Assembly (NCBI RefSeq): GCF_013359755.1
Contig: NZ_JABMCJ010000071.1
Coordinates: 149,141 to 213,140 of the forward strand
DNA from: Tardiphaga robiniae
GTDB taxonomy: Bacteria; Pseudomonadota; Alphaproteobacteria; Rhizobiales; Xanthobacteraceae
Length of the DNA: 64,000 nucleotides
Direction: 5' to 3'
Positions 42,427-53,601 of the stretch are shown piece by piece. Each line of letters begins with the position of its first letter. Position 1 is the first letter of the stretch. The translations under genes and the position numbers were made by a program. The notes under the pieces are model-generated. The model saw nothing but the letters and a program-made list of their open reading frames with translations, did not search any database and was not told the DNA's origin.

Positions 42427-43053
42427 TCAGGCAGTGATCTTCGCCAGCACCTTGTCGAATGCTGCAGCTGCGCTGTCGAGATCCTTGAAGGACAGACCGC
42501 CGTCGGCCGACTGCTTCTGCGCCGCCGTTGCCGTCGGACGGATTTCAGCCACGGGCTTGCCGCCGTCGAGCATCGTCAGCGGTGCGATCACCTGAAATTC
42601 ATGCGCCTCGATCGGCTGATCCTTCAGCAGGAACACGCTGAGCGACGCGATATCCGTGCCGCGGCGATAGGAGATGTAGCGATCCACTGCAACCGAGCCG
42701 TCGCGCTGCATGCCGCCGAGCTTGGCATGGCCATCGGAGCCGAGCAGCTTGTGCGCCTTGAAGCCCTTCACGCCTTCGGACTTCGCCTTGGCGGTCGCTT
42801 CGGAGAGATCGTATTTCTCGGCCATCGCCTTGCCGACGGTTGCGAGCTCCGCCGACATGTCATGCTCGAACTGCTTGGCCTCGCTGCGCGGCTGGCCGAT
42901 CCTGCGCGGCTTGTCGGCGTTACGCTTGGCGAGCTCGGTGGTGCAAAGCTCGACCAGCGCCGTGACCTCGCGGCGTGTGGCGTTCTCACGCAGGTTTTTC
43001 AGTTGCGCGGTGTCGAGAGCCGCAATGCGTTCGTCCGTCCATTCAATGGCCAT
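42427..43053 (-). CDS. Hypothetical protein conserved in bradyrhizobia
   Basis: A 208-aa soluble protein. It opens WTDERIAALDTAQLKNLRENA, a short basic-helical head that may bind nucleic acid, then SEAKQFEHDMSAELATVGKAMAEKYDLS, a beta-rich middle (GSVAVDRYISYRRGTDIASL) and ends with SFKDLDSAAAAFDKVLAKI. I recognise no characterised family, but proteins of this length and start occur across the group. It is monocistronic with a strong terminator after it. A start three codons earlier (43062) is possible. Confidence 0.72.
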   Translation of the reverse strand: MAIEWTDERIAALDTAQLKNLRENATRREVTALVELCTTELAKRNADKPRRIGQPRSEAKQFEHDMSAELATVGKAMAEKYDLSEATAKAKSEGVKGFKAHKLLGSDGHAKLGGMQRDGSVAVDRYISYRRGTDIASLSVFLLKDQPIEAHEFQVIAPLTMLDGGKPVAEIRPTATAAQKQSADGGLSFKDLDSAAAAFDKVLAKITA

Positions 43054-43299
43054 AGTATCCAACGTTCTTTTCTGCGGGTGTTACTTCGACGCGTGACGAG
43101 GTCATTGTCGAAAATGAGCATCACAACGCGACACGGAGCCAACCTCCGCGGCCGGGTTCGTCCGGCCCTGGAAATCCATATCGGGACATCCATAGCCGAC
43201 AGCGCACGTGACGCGCGAACAATAGCGCGTTTTCGCCGATCTGTGGGGCTCAATTTAGGCAGCGATGCCTATGCGGCACCGCAATAGTGCCCGGTATAG

Positions 43300-45097
<1,798 letters not shown>

Positions 45098-46573
45098 ATG
45101 AATAAAGAACGCCTGATCCCGCTCATCGTCGCCTCCGCTTTGTTCATGGAAAACATGGACTCCACGGTGATCGCGACCTCACTGCCGGCCATCGCCGCCG
45201 ATATCGGTACCAGCCCGCTGACGTTAAAGCTGGCGATCACCTCCTACCTGCTCTCGCTCGCGGTGTTCATTCCGGCCTCCGGCTGGACCGCCGACCGGTT
45301 CGGCGCACGCGCCGTGTTCTCCATCGCCATCGGCGTGTTCATGATCGGCTCGATCGGCTGCGCGCTGTCACAATCGGTCACCCATTTCGTCATCGCCCGT
45401 ATCATCCAGGGCCTCGGCGGCGCCATGATGACGCCGGTGGGACGCCTCGTGCTGCTGCGCTCCATCGACAAGAGCTCGCTCGTCAGTGCCATGGCCTGGA
45501 TGACGGTGCCAGCGCTGATCGGCCCGGTGATCGGACCGCCGCTGGGCGGTTTCATCACCACCTACTTCTCGTGGCACTGGATCTTCCTGATCAATATCCC
45601 GATCGGCTGCCTCGGCATCTATCTGGCGTTGCGCTTCATCGATCCGATCCGCTCGGAGGATCCGGAGCGCTTCGATCTGCTGGGTCTGGTGCTGGCCGGC
45701 GTCGGCCTCGCCGGCATCGCCTTCGGCCTATCGGTCGCGGGCCTCAATCTGCTGCCATGGCCGATCGTCGCCGCACTGGTCGGCATCGGCACGGTGTCGA
45801 TGACCCTCTACGTGATCCATGCCCGGCGCACCGCGTCCCCGGTGCTGGACTTCTCGCTGATGCGGCTGGTGACCTTGCGCGCCGCCATCATCGGCGGCTT
45901 CCTGTTCCGGCTTGGCATCGGCGCATTGCCGTTCCTGCTGCCGCTGTTGATGCAGGTCGGCTTCGGCCTGTCGCCGTTCCAGTCGGGCATGGTGACCTTC
46001 GGCTCGGCGGTGGGCGCCATGGGCATGAAGACATTGGCGGCGCGCATCATCCGCGCCTTCGGCTTCCGCAATGTGATGACCGTCAACGCCGTGGTGAGTT
46101 CGGTATTCCTTGCCGCCTGTGCGCTGTTCACGGTGACCACGCCGCTGATGCTGATCCTGATTATCCTGGTGGTCGGCGGCTTCTTCCGCTCGCTCGAATT
46201 CACCGCGATCAACACGGTTGCCTATGCCGAAGTGGAGACAGCACAGATGAGCCGCGCTACCACGCTGGTCAGCGTCAACCAGCAGCTGTCGATCTCCGCC
46301 GGCGTCGCGATCGGTGCATTCTCTGTGGAATCCACCATGCTGATGCGCGGCATGACCGAATTGTCGGCCGCCGATTTTGCACCGGCCTTCCTCGTGGTGT
46401 CCGTGATCTCGGCAGCCTCGGCCTGGTTCTTCTGGCAGATGCCGGACGACGCCGGCCACGAAATCTCCGGCCGCAAGGTGATCGATATCGCCAGCCGCAA
46501 GGGCGAGGCAAAAGCCGCCGTCAAGGCGGCCAGCGAAGGCACCGCAGATGCAAGGGATCAGAAGCTGGGGTGA
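45098..46573 (+). CDS. MFS multidrug efflux transporter, DHA2 family (14 TM)
   Basis: A 491-aa proton-driven drug efflux permease of the DHA2/EmrB branch, with about 14 membrane helices. Motifs include MENMDSTVIATSLPAIAADIG (helix 1), TADRFGARAVF (motif A) and a helix 5 GP-rich motif C (PALIGPVIGPPLGGFITTY). No EmrA-type adaptor is adjacent, so export across the inner membrane only is likely. Natural substrates unknown. It precedes the 87-aa gene by 3 bp. Confidence 0.9.
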   Translation: MNKERLIPLIVASALFMENMDSTVIATSLPAIAADIGTSPLTLKLAITSYLLSLAVFIPASGWTADRFGARAVFSIAIGVFMIGSIGCALSQSVTHFVIARIIQGLGGAMMTPVGRLVLLRSIDKSSLVSAMAWMTVPALIGPVIGPPLGGFITTYFSWHWIFLINIPIGCLGIYLALRFIDPIRSEDPERFDLLGLVLAGVGLAGIAFGLSVAGLNLLPWPIVAALVGIGTVSMTLYVIHARRTASPVLDFSLMRLVTLRAAIIGGFLFRLGIGALPFLLPLLMQVGFGLSPFQSGMVTFGSAVGAMGMKTLAARIIRAFGFRNVMTVNAVVSSVFLAACALFTVTTPLMLILIILVVGGFFRSLEFTAINTVAYAEVETAQMSRATTLVSVNQQLSISAGVAIGAFSVESTMLMRGMTELSAADFAPAFLVVSVISAASAWFFWQMPDDAGHEISGRKVIDIASRKGEAKAAVKAASEGTADARDQKLG

Positions 46574-46576
46574 GTT

Positions 46577-46840
46577 GTGACGCGCTCGCAATGGGCCATC
46601 GGCATCGCGACGATCGTCCTCACGATCATCGCCGGCGTCATGTCGTTCGAATATGTGAACAGGCGATTTCCGCCCGCGCCCGCGCCCGTTGAGCAGGTGA
46701 CCGCGCAGGACGCCAAAGCGCAGACCGATCCGGCTGCCGCTAAAACACCGCCGGCCTGCGTCGAGCGTGATGGATCCTGGCGAAACTGGTCATGGCCGAA
46801 CGTGCCGATGCTGTCGCCGAAGTGCGAGAGCGGGAAGTAA
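46577..46840 (+). CDS. Small membrane-anchored protein, unknown function
   Basis: An 87-aa protein from GTG 46577, three bases after the transporter stop. One N-terminal membrane helix (WAIGIATIVLTIIAGVMSF) is followed by a Pro/Ala-rich linker and a short tail with two cysteines (PPACVERDGSWRNWSW ... SPKCESGK). It is probably anchored facing the periplasm. Translational coupling suggests a link to the transporter; no family is recognised. Confidence 0.65.
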   Translation: MTRSQWAIGIATIVLTIIAGVMSFEYVNRRFPPAPAPVEQVTAQDAKAQTDPAAAKTPPACVERDGSWRNWSWPNVPMLSPKCESGK

Positions 46841-46940
46841 ATCATCCGACCGTAAGATGACGAGAGCCGACAGATCGCTCAAAGCGCGCCCTGTCACAAA
46901 CTCCCCCTCCCATCACCTTAAGCTGTCATTTGCAATTAAT

Positions 46941-46952
46941 GACCAATCGGTC
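46941..46952. promoter_or_regulatory. TetR-type operator candidate
   Basis: GACCAATCGGTC, inverted half-sites GACC/GGTC around four bases, ending 12 bp before the TetR gene start. Related TetR regulators bind GACCG-N-CGGTC type palindromes and repress themselves. The neighbouring sequence is AT-rich. Inferred from position and symmetry. Confidence 0.55.
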
Positions 46953-46964
46953 CATATATCACCA

Positions 46965-47579
46965 ATGGAACATCATTCCCCTGTGCGGTTGCCGCGCGGC
47001 CGCCCCCGAGGTTTCGACACGGAAGCTGCTATCGAGCGCGCCATGAACGTGTTCTGGTCGCGCGGCTATCATGCCACGGCGCTTCCGGACCTTCTTCAAG
47101 CGACGAACCTCTCGCGTGGCAGTCTCTACGCCGCCTTCGGTGACAAGCGCGGACTCTTCCTGCGTGCGCTCGATCGCTACATTGCCGACGCCCTGCTACG
47201 AATCGACATCGAACTCGACCCGCGTGGCGCGCCAGTCGCTGGCCTACGGGCCTACCTTGCTGGTTACGTCGATCGGACGAGTGGCGCCAATGGTCGCCGC
47301 GGATGCCTGCTGGTCGCGACAGCCATGGAGTTGGGTGGCCGCGACCCGGAAGTCGATCGCCGCATCGGCGGCTTTTTCAAAGCTATGGAGACCAAAGTAG
47401 CCAATGCGCTGTCGCGCGCGAAGGCCGCAGGCGAGTTGGCTCATGGTGTCGAGCCCGCAAGCGCGGCGCGACTGCTGGTCTGCTTCGTCGAGGGGCTGCG
47501 TGTCGTAGGTAAAACACGTCCGACACGAAGCACATCGCAAGCCACCGTTGACGCTCTTCTCGAACGCTTCATCAGGTAA
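46965..47579 (+). CDS. TetR-family transcriptional regulator
   Basis: A 204-aa repressor from ATG 46965. The N-terminal HTH reads GFDTEAAIERAMNVFWSRGYHATALPDLLQATNLSRGSLYAAFGDKRGLFLRAL, the classic TetR_N layout; the ligand domain follows (RRGCLLVATAMELGGRDPEV). This subgroup resembles AcuR/DhaR-like regulators. It is followed 54 bp later by the EamA exporter gene, its probable target. The inducer is unknown. Confidence 0.92.
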   Translation: MEHHSPVRLPRGRPRGFDTEAAIERAMNVFWSRGYHATALPDLLQATNLSRGSLYAAFGDKRGLFLRALDRYIADALLRIDIELDPRGAPVAGLRAYLAGYVDRTSGANGRRGCLLVATAMELGGRDPEVDRRIGGFFKAMETKVANALSRAKAAGELAHGVEPASAARLLVCFVEGLRVVGKTRPTRSTSQATVDALLERFIR

Positions 47580-47633
47580 CGCGTCAAGGCGTGGCTGGTT
47601 GAGCGCACCTATATCTGGACCGAACAGTCTTGA

Positions 47634-48512
47634 ATGGAAAGTGTCATGTCGCTCATCCAGATTGTCTGCGCGGTGATGGTACCCTTGCTTTGGGGTTATC
47701 AGTTCGTGGTCATCAAGGTGGGCATTGTGGAATTTCCGCCGCTTTTCTTCCTTGGCCTGCGCTTTCTGGCTATGGCATTGCTGCTCGTTCCGTTCGTCAA
47801 AAAGCCTGCACGTCAGGAACTCAGCCCTGTCGCCGCGATCTCGGTCTTTCTTGGTGGGCTGAACTTCGGCCTCTTCTATGTCGGCCTCGCGCTCGGCTCC
47901 GGAAGTGTTTCGGCCGTCGCATATCAACTCGCCACGCCCTTCACCATCCTCTTGGCTTGGCCGCTGCTCGCGGAGAGACCGTCTCTCATAACGTCTAGTG
48001 GGGTGTTGCTGGCATTTCTCGGCGTGGTCGTGCTTGCAGTGGGGCCTGGTCTGTCTGCAAACGCTATTCCGATTCTGCTGGTGGTCGGGGCAGCACTCGC
48101 CTTCGCGGTCGCCAACGTCTTAACGAAGCGGCACGGACCCTTTGACCCCTTGATGTTGACGGGGTGGTCCTCTCTTTTCACGGTGCCACAGGTGATGCTG
48201 ATGTCGTTTGTCCTTGAAGATGGACAATTGACGTCCCTCGTCACGGCGGATGAACGTGGTTGGCTCGCGCTCGCCTACACCGTTTTCATCGGAGGAATTG
48301 TTGGATTTAGCCTTTGGTTCTGGCTCATCGCTCGCTGCACCATGGGCCGCGTGGCGCCATTCGGTTTGCTTCTTCCGGTCTTTGCCCTGATTTCAAGCGT
48401 GCTGTTCCTTGACGAGCATATCACTCCAACATTGATTGTCGGGGCGCTGCTCGCCATCTCCGGTGTTGCCATCACACAAGTGAGATCGAGCGCTCCACCA
48501 AATCGAACTTAG
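47634..48512 (+). CDS. EamA/DMT-family transporter
   Basis: A 292-aa ten-helix permease with two EamA repeats (about residues 8-140 and 150-285), both ending in typical GPGLSAN/SGVAITQVR type segments. Such proteins (RhaT/YdcZ/YedA-like) export amino acids or other small metabolites. An internal start four codons in (47646, GGAAAG upstream) is equally likely. It probably forms an operon with the TetR gene. The stop is at 48512, close to the convergent rlmE. Confidence 0.9.
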   Translation: MESVMSLIQIVCAVMVPLLWGYQFVVIKVGIVEFPPLFFLGLRFLAMALLLVPFVKKPARQELSPVAAISVFLGGLNFGLFYVGLALGSGSVSAVAYQLATPFTILLAWPLLAERPSLITSSGVLLAFLGVVVLAVGPGLSANAIPILLVVGAALAFAVANVLTKRHGPFDPLMLTGWSSLFTVPQVMLMSFVLEDGQLTSLVTADERGWLALAYTVFIGGIVGFSLWFWLIARCTMGRVAPFGLLLPVFALISSVLFLDEHITPTLIVGALLAISGVAITQVRSSAPPNRT

Positions 48513-48533
48513 AGTCGCGTATGCGCTCACGAC

Positions 48534-49244
48534 CTAGTTGTCGTGCTCACCGAGCCGGTGATCACCTGCCACGCCGCGAAAACCCATGGCCAGCACATAG
48601 CGCTCCGACGAGTCCTTGCGGCTCGCGGCCGGCTTCACATGCTTCACCGTCGCGAAGTCGCGCTTCAGCTGGGTCATCAGCGTGGCGTCGGCGCCGCTCT
48701 GGAACACCTTGGCGACGAAGGTGCCGCCGGGCTTGAGCACGTCGGCGGCGAAGGCTGCCGCGTCCTCGACGAGACCGACGATGCGCAGCTGATCTGTCTT
48801 GCGGTGACCGGTGGTGTTGGCCGCCATGTCGGACATCACCACATCGGCGAGCCCGCCCATCATCGCCTTCAATCTGTCGGGCGCATCATTGTCGAGAAAG
48901 TCCATCTGGGCGAAAGTCACGCCGACGATCTCCGGCATTTCCAGGAGATCGATGGCCACCACTTGCCCCTTGCCCTCGGCCGAGCCGACGCGCCGCGCCG
49001 CGATCTGGCTCCAGCCGCCAGGCGCAGCGCCGAGATCGACCACGGACAGGCCGGGCTTCAAGAAGCGGTACTTGTCGTCGATTTCGATGATCTTGTAGGC
49101 CGCGCGCGAGCGCAGGCCATCCTTCTTGGCCTGTTGCACATAGGGGTCATTGAGCTGGCGGTCGAGCCAGAGCTTCGACGACAGTTTCATTCTGCCGGCG
49201 CTCTTGACCTGGATCCGCAGGCGTCCGGTGGTGTCTTTGGCCAT
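48534..49244 (-). CDS. rlmE: 23S rRNA (uridine2552-2'-O)-methyltransferase
   Basis: Methylates U2552 in the ribosomal A loop, 236 aa from ATG 49244. The FtsJ/RrmJ core is clear: SRAAYKIIEIDDKYRFLKPG (first catalytic Lys), VVDLGAAPGGWSQIAARR (SAM site), MSDMAANTTGHRKTDQLR (catalytic Asp), FVAKVFQSG (Lys) and RKDSSERYVLAMGFRG (Glu). The K-D-K-E tetrad is intact. A 20-residue basic N-terminal leader and the C-terminal GDHRLGEHDN tail are lineage-specific. Confidence 0.95.
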   Translation of the reverse strand: MAKDTTGRLRIQVKSAGRMKLSSKLWLDRQLNDPYVQQAKKDGLRSRAAYKIIEIDDKYRFLKPGLSVVDLGAAPGGWSQIAARRVGSAEGKGQVVAIDLLEMPEIVGVTFAQMDFLDNDAPDRLKAMMGGLADVVMSDMAANTTGHRKTDQLRIVGLVEDAAAFAADVLKPGGTFVAKVFQSGADATLMTQLKRDFATVKHVKPAASRKDSSERYVLAMGFRGVAGDHRLGEHDN

Positions 49245-49334
49245 GGTCTCGTGCTTGCTTTCAGCTATTCGCGTTTCCCTTAGCACGGCATGGCGGGAAA
49301 CCCGAATATTCGCTCTGAATCGGGGAAATCGGGC

Positions 49335-50399
49335 TCAGGAGGCGCGGATCGCGCCATCCTCGCGCATCATTTCCACCAGCATGCCCTCGCGCAGCCCCCG
49401 ATCCGCCACACGCAGCCGCGGCAGCGGGAACGCATTGCGGATGGCGTCCAGAATGGCACAGCCACACAGCACCAGATCGGCACGGTCGGGGCCGATACAC
49501 TGGTTGGCGGCGCGTTCCGCGTAGGTCATGTCGAGCAGCCTGGCGATGGTCTCGTCGAGCTCGGCATTGCTGAGCCAGATGCCGTCGATGCGGCGGCGAT
49601 CGTAGCGCGCCAGCCCCTGATAGACGCCGGCCAGCGTGGTCACTGTGCCCGAGGTGCCGAGCATATGCATGCCGTCGAGATCGCCGGCATGTTCGGCGGC
49701 GAACGGCGCCACGTGTCTGGCGACCTCCGCAATCATCTGCGTGTAGCTGTCCCGGGTCACATGCTTGCCGCCGAATTTCTCGGCCAGCGTCACCACGCCG
49801 AGCGGGATCGACATCCACGCCTTGATCAGCGGTTTGCCGTTGGGATCATGGGGATCACGCTCGATGCGCACCAGTTCCGACGAGCCGCCGCCGATATCGA
49901 ACAGGATGGCACCGCGGCCCTGCGGATCGATCAGCGGCGAGCAGCCAATCACAGCCAGCGCCGCTTCGGTCTCGCGATCGATGATCTCCAGCGTGATGCC
50001 GGTTTCGCGCGCCACCTGGTCGAGAAACGCGTCCGAATTCGAGGCCGCGCGGCAGGCCTCGGTTGCGATCAGCCGCAGCCGCTGTGCGTCCCGCGCGCGG
50101 ATCTTGTCGCGGCAGATGCTGAGAGCCGAGATCGCGCGGGCAATCGCGGCGTCGCTGATCACGCCGGATGTCGAGACGCCCTCGCCCAGCCGGATGATCC
50201 GTGAAAACGAATCGACCACGCGAAAACTGTCGCCCGTAGGACAGGCGATCAGGAGACGGCAATTATTGGTTCCGAGATCGAGCGCGGCATAGGTGTTGGC
50301 GCATGCGGCTTCGCGCCCGCCGTCGGCCAATGCCGCAACCAATCCCTGCACACCCTCGCCCGGCCCATGGCCGCCGCGAAGCCGCGTGTCATCATCCAT
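49335..50399 (-). CDS. Ppx/GppA family exopolyphosphatase
   Basis: A 354-aa ASKHA-fold phosphatase. Core motifs: YAALDLGTNNCRLLIA (phosphate 1), TEACRAASN, ILFDIGGGSSELV (phosphate 2) and GTSGTVTTLAGVYQGL. The family hydrolyses polyphosphate or pppGpp; the exact activity (ppx or gppA) cannot be decided. It follows the common alphaproteobacterial order next to rlmE. The first 30 residues are Gly-rich and not conserved. Confidence 0.93.
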   Translation of the reverse strand: MDDDTRLRGGHGPGEGVQGLVAALADGGREAACANTYAALDLGTNNCRLLIACPTGDSFRVVDSFSRIIRLGEGVSTSGVISDAAIARAISALSICRDKIRARDAQRLRLIATEACRAASNSDAFLDQVARETGITLEIIDRETEAALAVIGCSPLIDPQGRGAILFDIGGGSSELVRIERDPHDPNGKPLIKAWMSIPLGVVTLAEKFGGKHVTRDSYTQMIAEVARHVAPFAAEHAGDLDGMHMLGTSGTVTTLAGVYQGLARYDRRRIDGIWLSNAELDETIARLLDMTYAERAANQCIGPDRADLVLCGCAILDAIRNAFPLPRLRVADRGLREGMLVEMMREDGAIRAS

Positions 50400-50616
50400 T
50401 CAATCTGTCTTTCCGCGACCGTTCCGGCCCGCGTGGAAACCTTCTTGGAAATATCTTTCACGGAAAGTTTAGCAGGGCACAGGATCAGCGCAACCTTGGC
50501 GCACCCCCATGCCCAATCGTCCGTTGTCGTACAGGTCACGCTGCCTTATCTCAGGGACTTACAGGGGCGCGCCCCCGCGCCAAATCCTGGAATCATCCAC
50601 ATTTGATGGATTCATC

Positions 50617-52989
50617 ATGCAAGATTTTACCGGCTCGCCCGTCGATAACGCCATCGCCATGCAGAAATACGGGGTCGGCCAGCCTGTCCGCCGTAAGGAG
50701 GACGACACCCTCGTCCGCGGCAAAGGCAAATATACCGACGACATCAACCTGCCCGGCCAGCTCTATGCCTGGATCGTCCGCAGTCCCCATGCCCATGGCG
50801 TGATCCGCGGCATCGATTCCGAGGCTGCTAGGGCGATGCCGGGTGTCCGCGGCGTCTGGACCGGCCGGGATCTCGAAGCCGCCAATTACGGCCCCTTCAC
50901 CTGCGGCCTGCCGCTCAAGAGCCAGGACGGCACCCCGCTGTTCCAGACCAACCGCCATGCATTGATGACCGACAAGGTGCGCTATGTCGGCGACCCCGTT
51001 GCCTTCGTGGTGGCTGAAACAGTCGCGCAGGCCCGCGATGCCGCCGAAGCCGTCGTCCTCGACATCGACGCCCTGCCCGCCGTCACCGATTGCGAGGCCG
51101 CAACGAAGCCCGGCGCGCCTGTTCTCTACGACCACATCCCGAACAATGTCGCGCTCGACTATCACTATGGCGACACCGCCGCCGTCGAGGCGGCATTCGC
51201 CTCTGCCGCCCATGTCACCAAGCTCGACATCGAGAACACCCGCGTCGCCGTGGTGTCCATGGAGCCGCGCTGCGCGCTGGCGACCTTTGAGAAATCCGGC
51301 GGCCGCTACGTGATCCAGGTGCCGACCCAGGGCGTCGCCGGCAATCGCAATACGCTGGCCAAGCAGCTCAACGTCGCGCCCGACAAGGTCCGCATCCTCA
51401 CCGGCAATGTCGGCGGATCGTTCGGCATGAAGAACATCAGCTATCCCGAATATATCTGTCTGCTGCATGCCGCGAAGGAACTGGGCAAGCCCGTGAAGTG
51501 GCTCGACGAGCGCTCCTCCAGCTTCCTGTCCGACAGCCAGGGCCGCGCGCAGGATATCCATGCCGAACTCGCCCTCGACAAGGACGGCAAGTTTCTCGCG
51601 GTGCGCCTGAATGGCTACGGCAATCTCGGCGCCTATATCACCGGCGTGTCGCCAAGCCCGCTGTCGCTCAACACCGGCAAGAATCTCGCCAGCGTCTACA
51701 AGACGCCGCTGCTGTCGGTGGATATCAAATGCGTGCTCACCAACACCACGCTGATGGGCGCCTATCGCGGCGCCGGGCGCCCCGAAGCAAACTACTTCAT
51801 GGAGCGGCTGATCGACCGCGCTGCCGATGAGATGGGCATCGATCGCTTCACGCTGCGCAAGCGCAACTTCATCAAGCCGTCGCAACTGCCCTTCGCGGCC
51901 GCCTCAGGCGTCACCTATGACAGCGGCGATTTCCAGGGCGTGTTCGACAAGGCGCTGGCAATTTCCGATCACGCCGGCTTCGCCAAGCGCAAGAAAGATA
52001 GCCGCAAGAACGGCAAGCTCCGCGGCATTGCCGTCGGCTCCTATCTCGAAGTCACCGCGCCGCCGTCAGGCGAACTCGGCAAACTGACCTTCGGCGATGA
52101 CGGCACCGTGACGCTGACCACCGGCACGCTGGATTACGGCCAGGGTCACGCCACGCCCTTCGCACAGGTCTTGTCGGCACAGCTCGGCGTGCCGTTCGAG
52201 GCCATCCGGCTCGAGCAGAACGACAGCGACCTCGTGCGCATGGGTAATGGCACTGGCGGCTCGCGTTCGATTACCGCATCGGGCCAGGCCATCGTCGAGG
52301 CCTCGGATCTCGTCATTGCCAAGGGCAAGGCTGCCGCCGCACATCTGATGGAAGCATCCGAAGCTGATATCGAGTTCAAGGCCGGCCGCTTCACCATTGC
52401 CGGCACTGACCGCTCCATCGACATCATGGAACTGTCGCAGCGTGTGCGCGAGGGCAAGATGCCGGACGGCGTACCCTCCTCGCTCGATGTCGACCACACC
52501 TCATCGGACGTGCCCTCGACATTCCCGAACGGCTGTCATGTCGCCGAAGTCGAGATCGATCCCGACACCGGTGTGCTGACCATCGTCAATTACGCGGCGG
52601 TCAACGACTTCGGCACCATCGTCAATCCAATGATCGTCGCCGGCCAGTTGCATGGCGGCGTGGCCCAGGGCATCGGCCAGGCGCTGATGGAGAAAGTCAG
52701 CTATGACGCGTCGGGCCAGCCGATCACCGGCTCGTTCATGGACTACGCGATGCCCCGCGCCGGCGACATTCCGCTGATGCTGGTCGGCGATCATCCCTCG
52801 CCGGCGACGACCAACCCGCTGGGCACCAAGGGCTGCGGCGAAGCCGGTTGCGCGGGCTCGCTCTGCACCATCGTCAATGCGGTGGTCGATGCGCTCAGTG
52901 ACTACGGCGTCACGCATATCGACATGCCGCTGACCTCCGAGCGCATCTGGCGCGCCATCCAGGACGGCAAGCAGAGCAAGGCGGCGTAA
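50617..52989 (+). CDS. Molybdopterin hydroxylase large subunit (form II CoxL-like), orphan
   Basis: A 790-aa xanthine oxidase/CO dehydrogenase family Mo-subunit. Blocks: VRRKEDDTLVRGKGKYTDDI (opening), GNVGGSFGMKN, AYRGAGRPEA and the catalytic GCGEAGCAG near residue 745. AYRGAGR marks form II (putative CoxL); form I CO dehydrogenases have AYRCSFR here, so real CO oxidation is doubtful. The partner FAD (CoxM) and 2Fe-2S (CoxS) genes are absent on both sides, so this is a stand-alone large subunit. It starts at ATG 50617 with a weak GATGGA site; longer open frame upstream to 50509. It ends in a strong terminator. Confidence 0.9.
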   Translation: MQDFTGSPVDNAIAMQKYGVGQPVRRKEDDTLVRGKGKYTDDINLPGQLYAWIVRSPHAHGVIRGIDSEAARAMPGVRGVWTGRDLEAANYGPFTCGLPLKSQDGTPLFQTNRHALMTDKVRYVGDPVAFVVAETVAQARDAAEAVVLDIDALPAVTDCEAATKPGAPVLYDHIPNNVALDYHYGDTAAVEAAFASAAHVTKLDIENTRVAVVSMEPRCALATFEKSGGRYVIQVPTQGVAGNRNTLAKQLNVAPDKVRILTGNVGGSFGMKNISYPEYICLLHAAKELGKPVKWLDERSSSFLSDSQGRAQDIHAELALDKDGKFLAVRLNGYGNLGAYITGVSPSPLSLNTGKNLASVYKTPLLSVDIKCVLTNTTLMGAYRGAGRPEANYFMERLIDRAADEMGIDRFTLRKRNFIKPSQLPFAAASGVTYDSGDFQGVFDKALAISDHAGFAKRKKDSRKNGKLRGIAVGSYLEVTAPPSGELGKLTFGDDGTVTLTTGTLDYGQGHATPFAQVLSAQLGVPFEAIRLEQNDSDLVRMGNGTGGSRSITASGQAIVEASDLVIAKGKAAAAHLMEASEADIEFKAGRFTIAGTDRSIDIMELSQRVREGKMPDGVPSSLDVDHTSSDVPSTFPNGCHVAEVEIDPDTGVLTIVNYAAVNDFGTIVNPMIVAGQLHGGVAQGIGQALMEKVSYDASGQPITGSFMDYAMPRAGDIPLMLVGDHPSPATTNPLGTKGCGEAGCAGSLCTIVNAVVDALSDYGVTHIDMPLTSERIWRAIQDGKQSKAA

Positions 52990-53010
52990 GCCCGACCAAC
53001 TCAACAAAAA

Positions 53011-53038
53011 GCCCCGCGATCACATCGCGGGGCTTTTC
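53011..53038. terminator. Bidirectional intrinsic terminator
   Basis: AGCCCCGCGA / TCGCGGGGCT, a 10-bp GC-rich stem with a 5-nt loop, flanked by AAAAA on the left and TTTT on the right. It lies between the convergent CoxL-like gene (stop 52989) and the secreted protein gene (stop 53078). Confidence 0.92.
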
Positions 53039-53077
53039 TGTGTCATCTACGCTGACGCGCGGTGGCCGGCAGGCCCC

Positions 53078-53521
53078 CTAGCTCTTCGTCCCGTATTTCC
53101 GCGCGAAATCCCGCCCGGAGCGCGCGATGCAGATCGCGGCCTGACTCTGATACATCGAGCCCTCGTTCTTCTCTGCGATCTTATCGCATTTCGCACGCGC
53201 CTTTTCATAGGCGGCCTTGGTCGCGGGGAGCGCCTTGGGGAGAAAGCGCGGTTCACATTTCGACAGCACGATGCTGGAGAATGCATTATCACCGGACGAA
53301 CCAAGCTGGCAGAGTTCGAGAATCCGGTATGCGCCTTCGCAGCTGAACTCGGTCTTCATCGCGGCGATGATCGCCTGGTGGAGACCGCCGGCTTTCGAGA
53401 TCGCAGCCTCGGAGACCGGGCATTGCTCGGCGGCCGAGGCCGGTGCGCTGCAGGCCACAAACAGTCCGATGGCTACGAGACTATGACGAAAACGAACCCG
53501 ACCATGGGGCAACGGCTGCAT
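53078..53521 (-). CDS. Secreted cysteine-containing protein, unknown function
   Basis: A 147-aa protein with a signal peptide (residues 1-30, cleavage near ASAAEQ). The mature part is helical with Cys at positions about 34, 61, 71, 89, 112 and 131, suggesting disulfides, consistent with periplasmic location. The wording CPVSEAAISKAGGLHQAIIAAM and CDKIAEKNEGSMYQSQAAICIAR is shared with uncharacterised proteins of this bacterial group. It is monocistronic between two terminators. Confidence 0.7.
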   Translation of the reverse strand: MQPLPHGRVRFRHSLVAIGLFVACSAPASAAEQCPVSEAAISKAGGLHQAIIAAMKTEFSCEGAYRILELCQLGSSGDNAFSSIVLSKCEPRFLPKALPATKAAYEKARAKCDKIAEKNEGSMYQSQAAICIARSGRDFARKYGTKS

Positions 53522-53550
53522 GTGGTCCTACCTGATCAAACGAACAACGA

Positions 53551-53581
53551 AAAATCCCGCGGCTTGCGCCGCGGGATTTTT
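53551..53581 (-). terminator. Strong intrinsic terminator downstream of hppA
   Basis: Perfect 13-bp stem AAAATCCCGCGGC / GCCGCGGGATTTT with a TTGC loop and T-runs on both strands. It lies 21 bp beyond the hppA stop on the minus strand and just upstream of the secreted-protein gene. Confidence 0.92.
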
Positions 53582-53601
53582 GCATTCGTGCTCTCGGCCG
53601 T

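Noticed and set aside
50617..52989. True aerobic CO dehydrogenase large subunit
   Set aside because: The active-site loop is AYRGAGR (form II) rather than AYRCSFR, and the medium and small subunit genes are missing.
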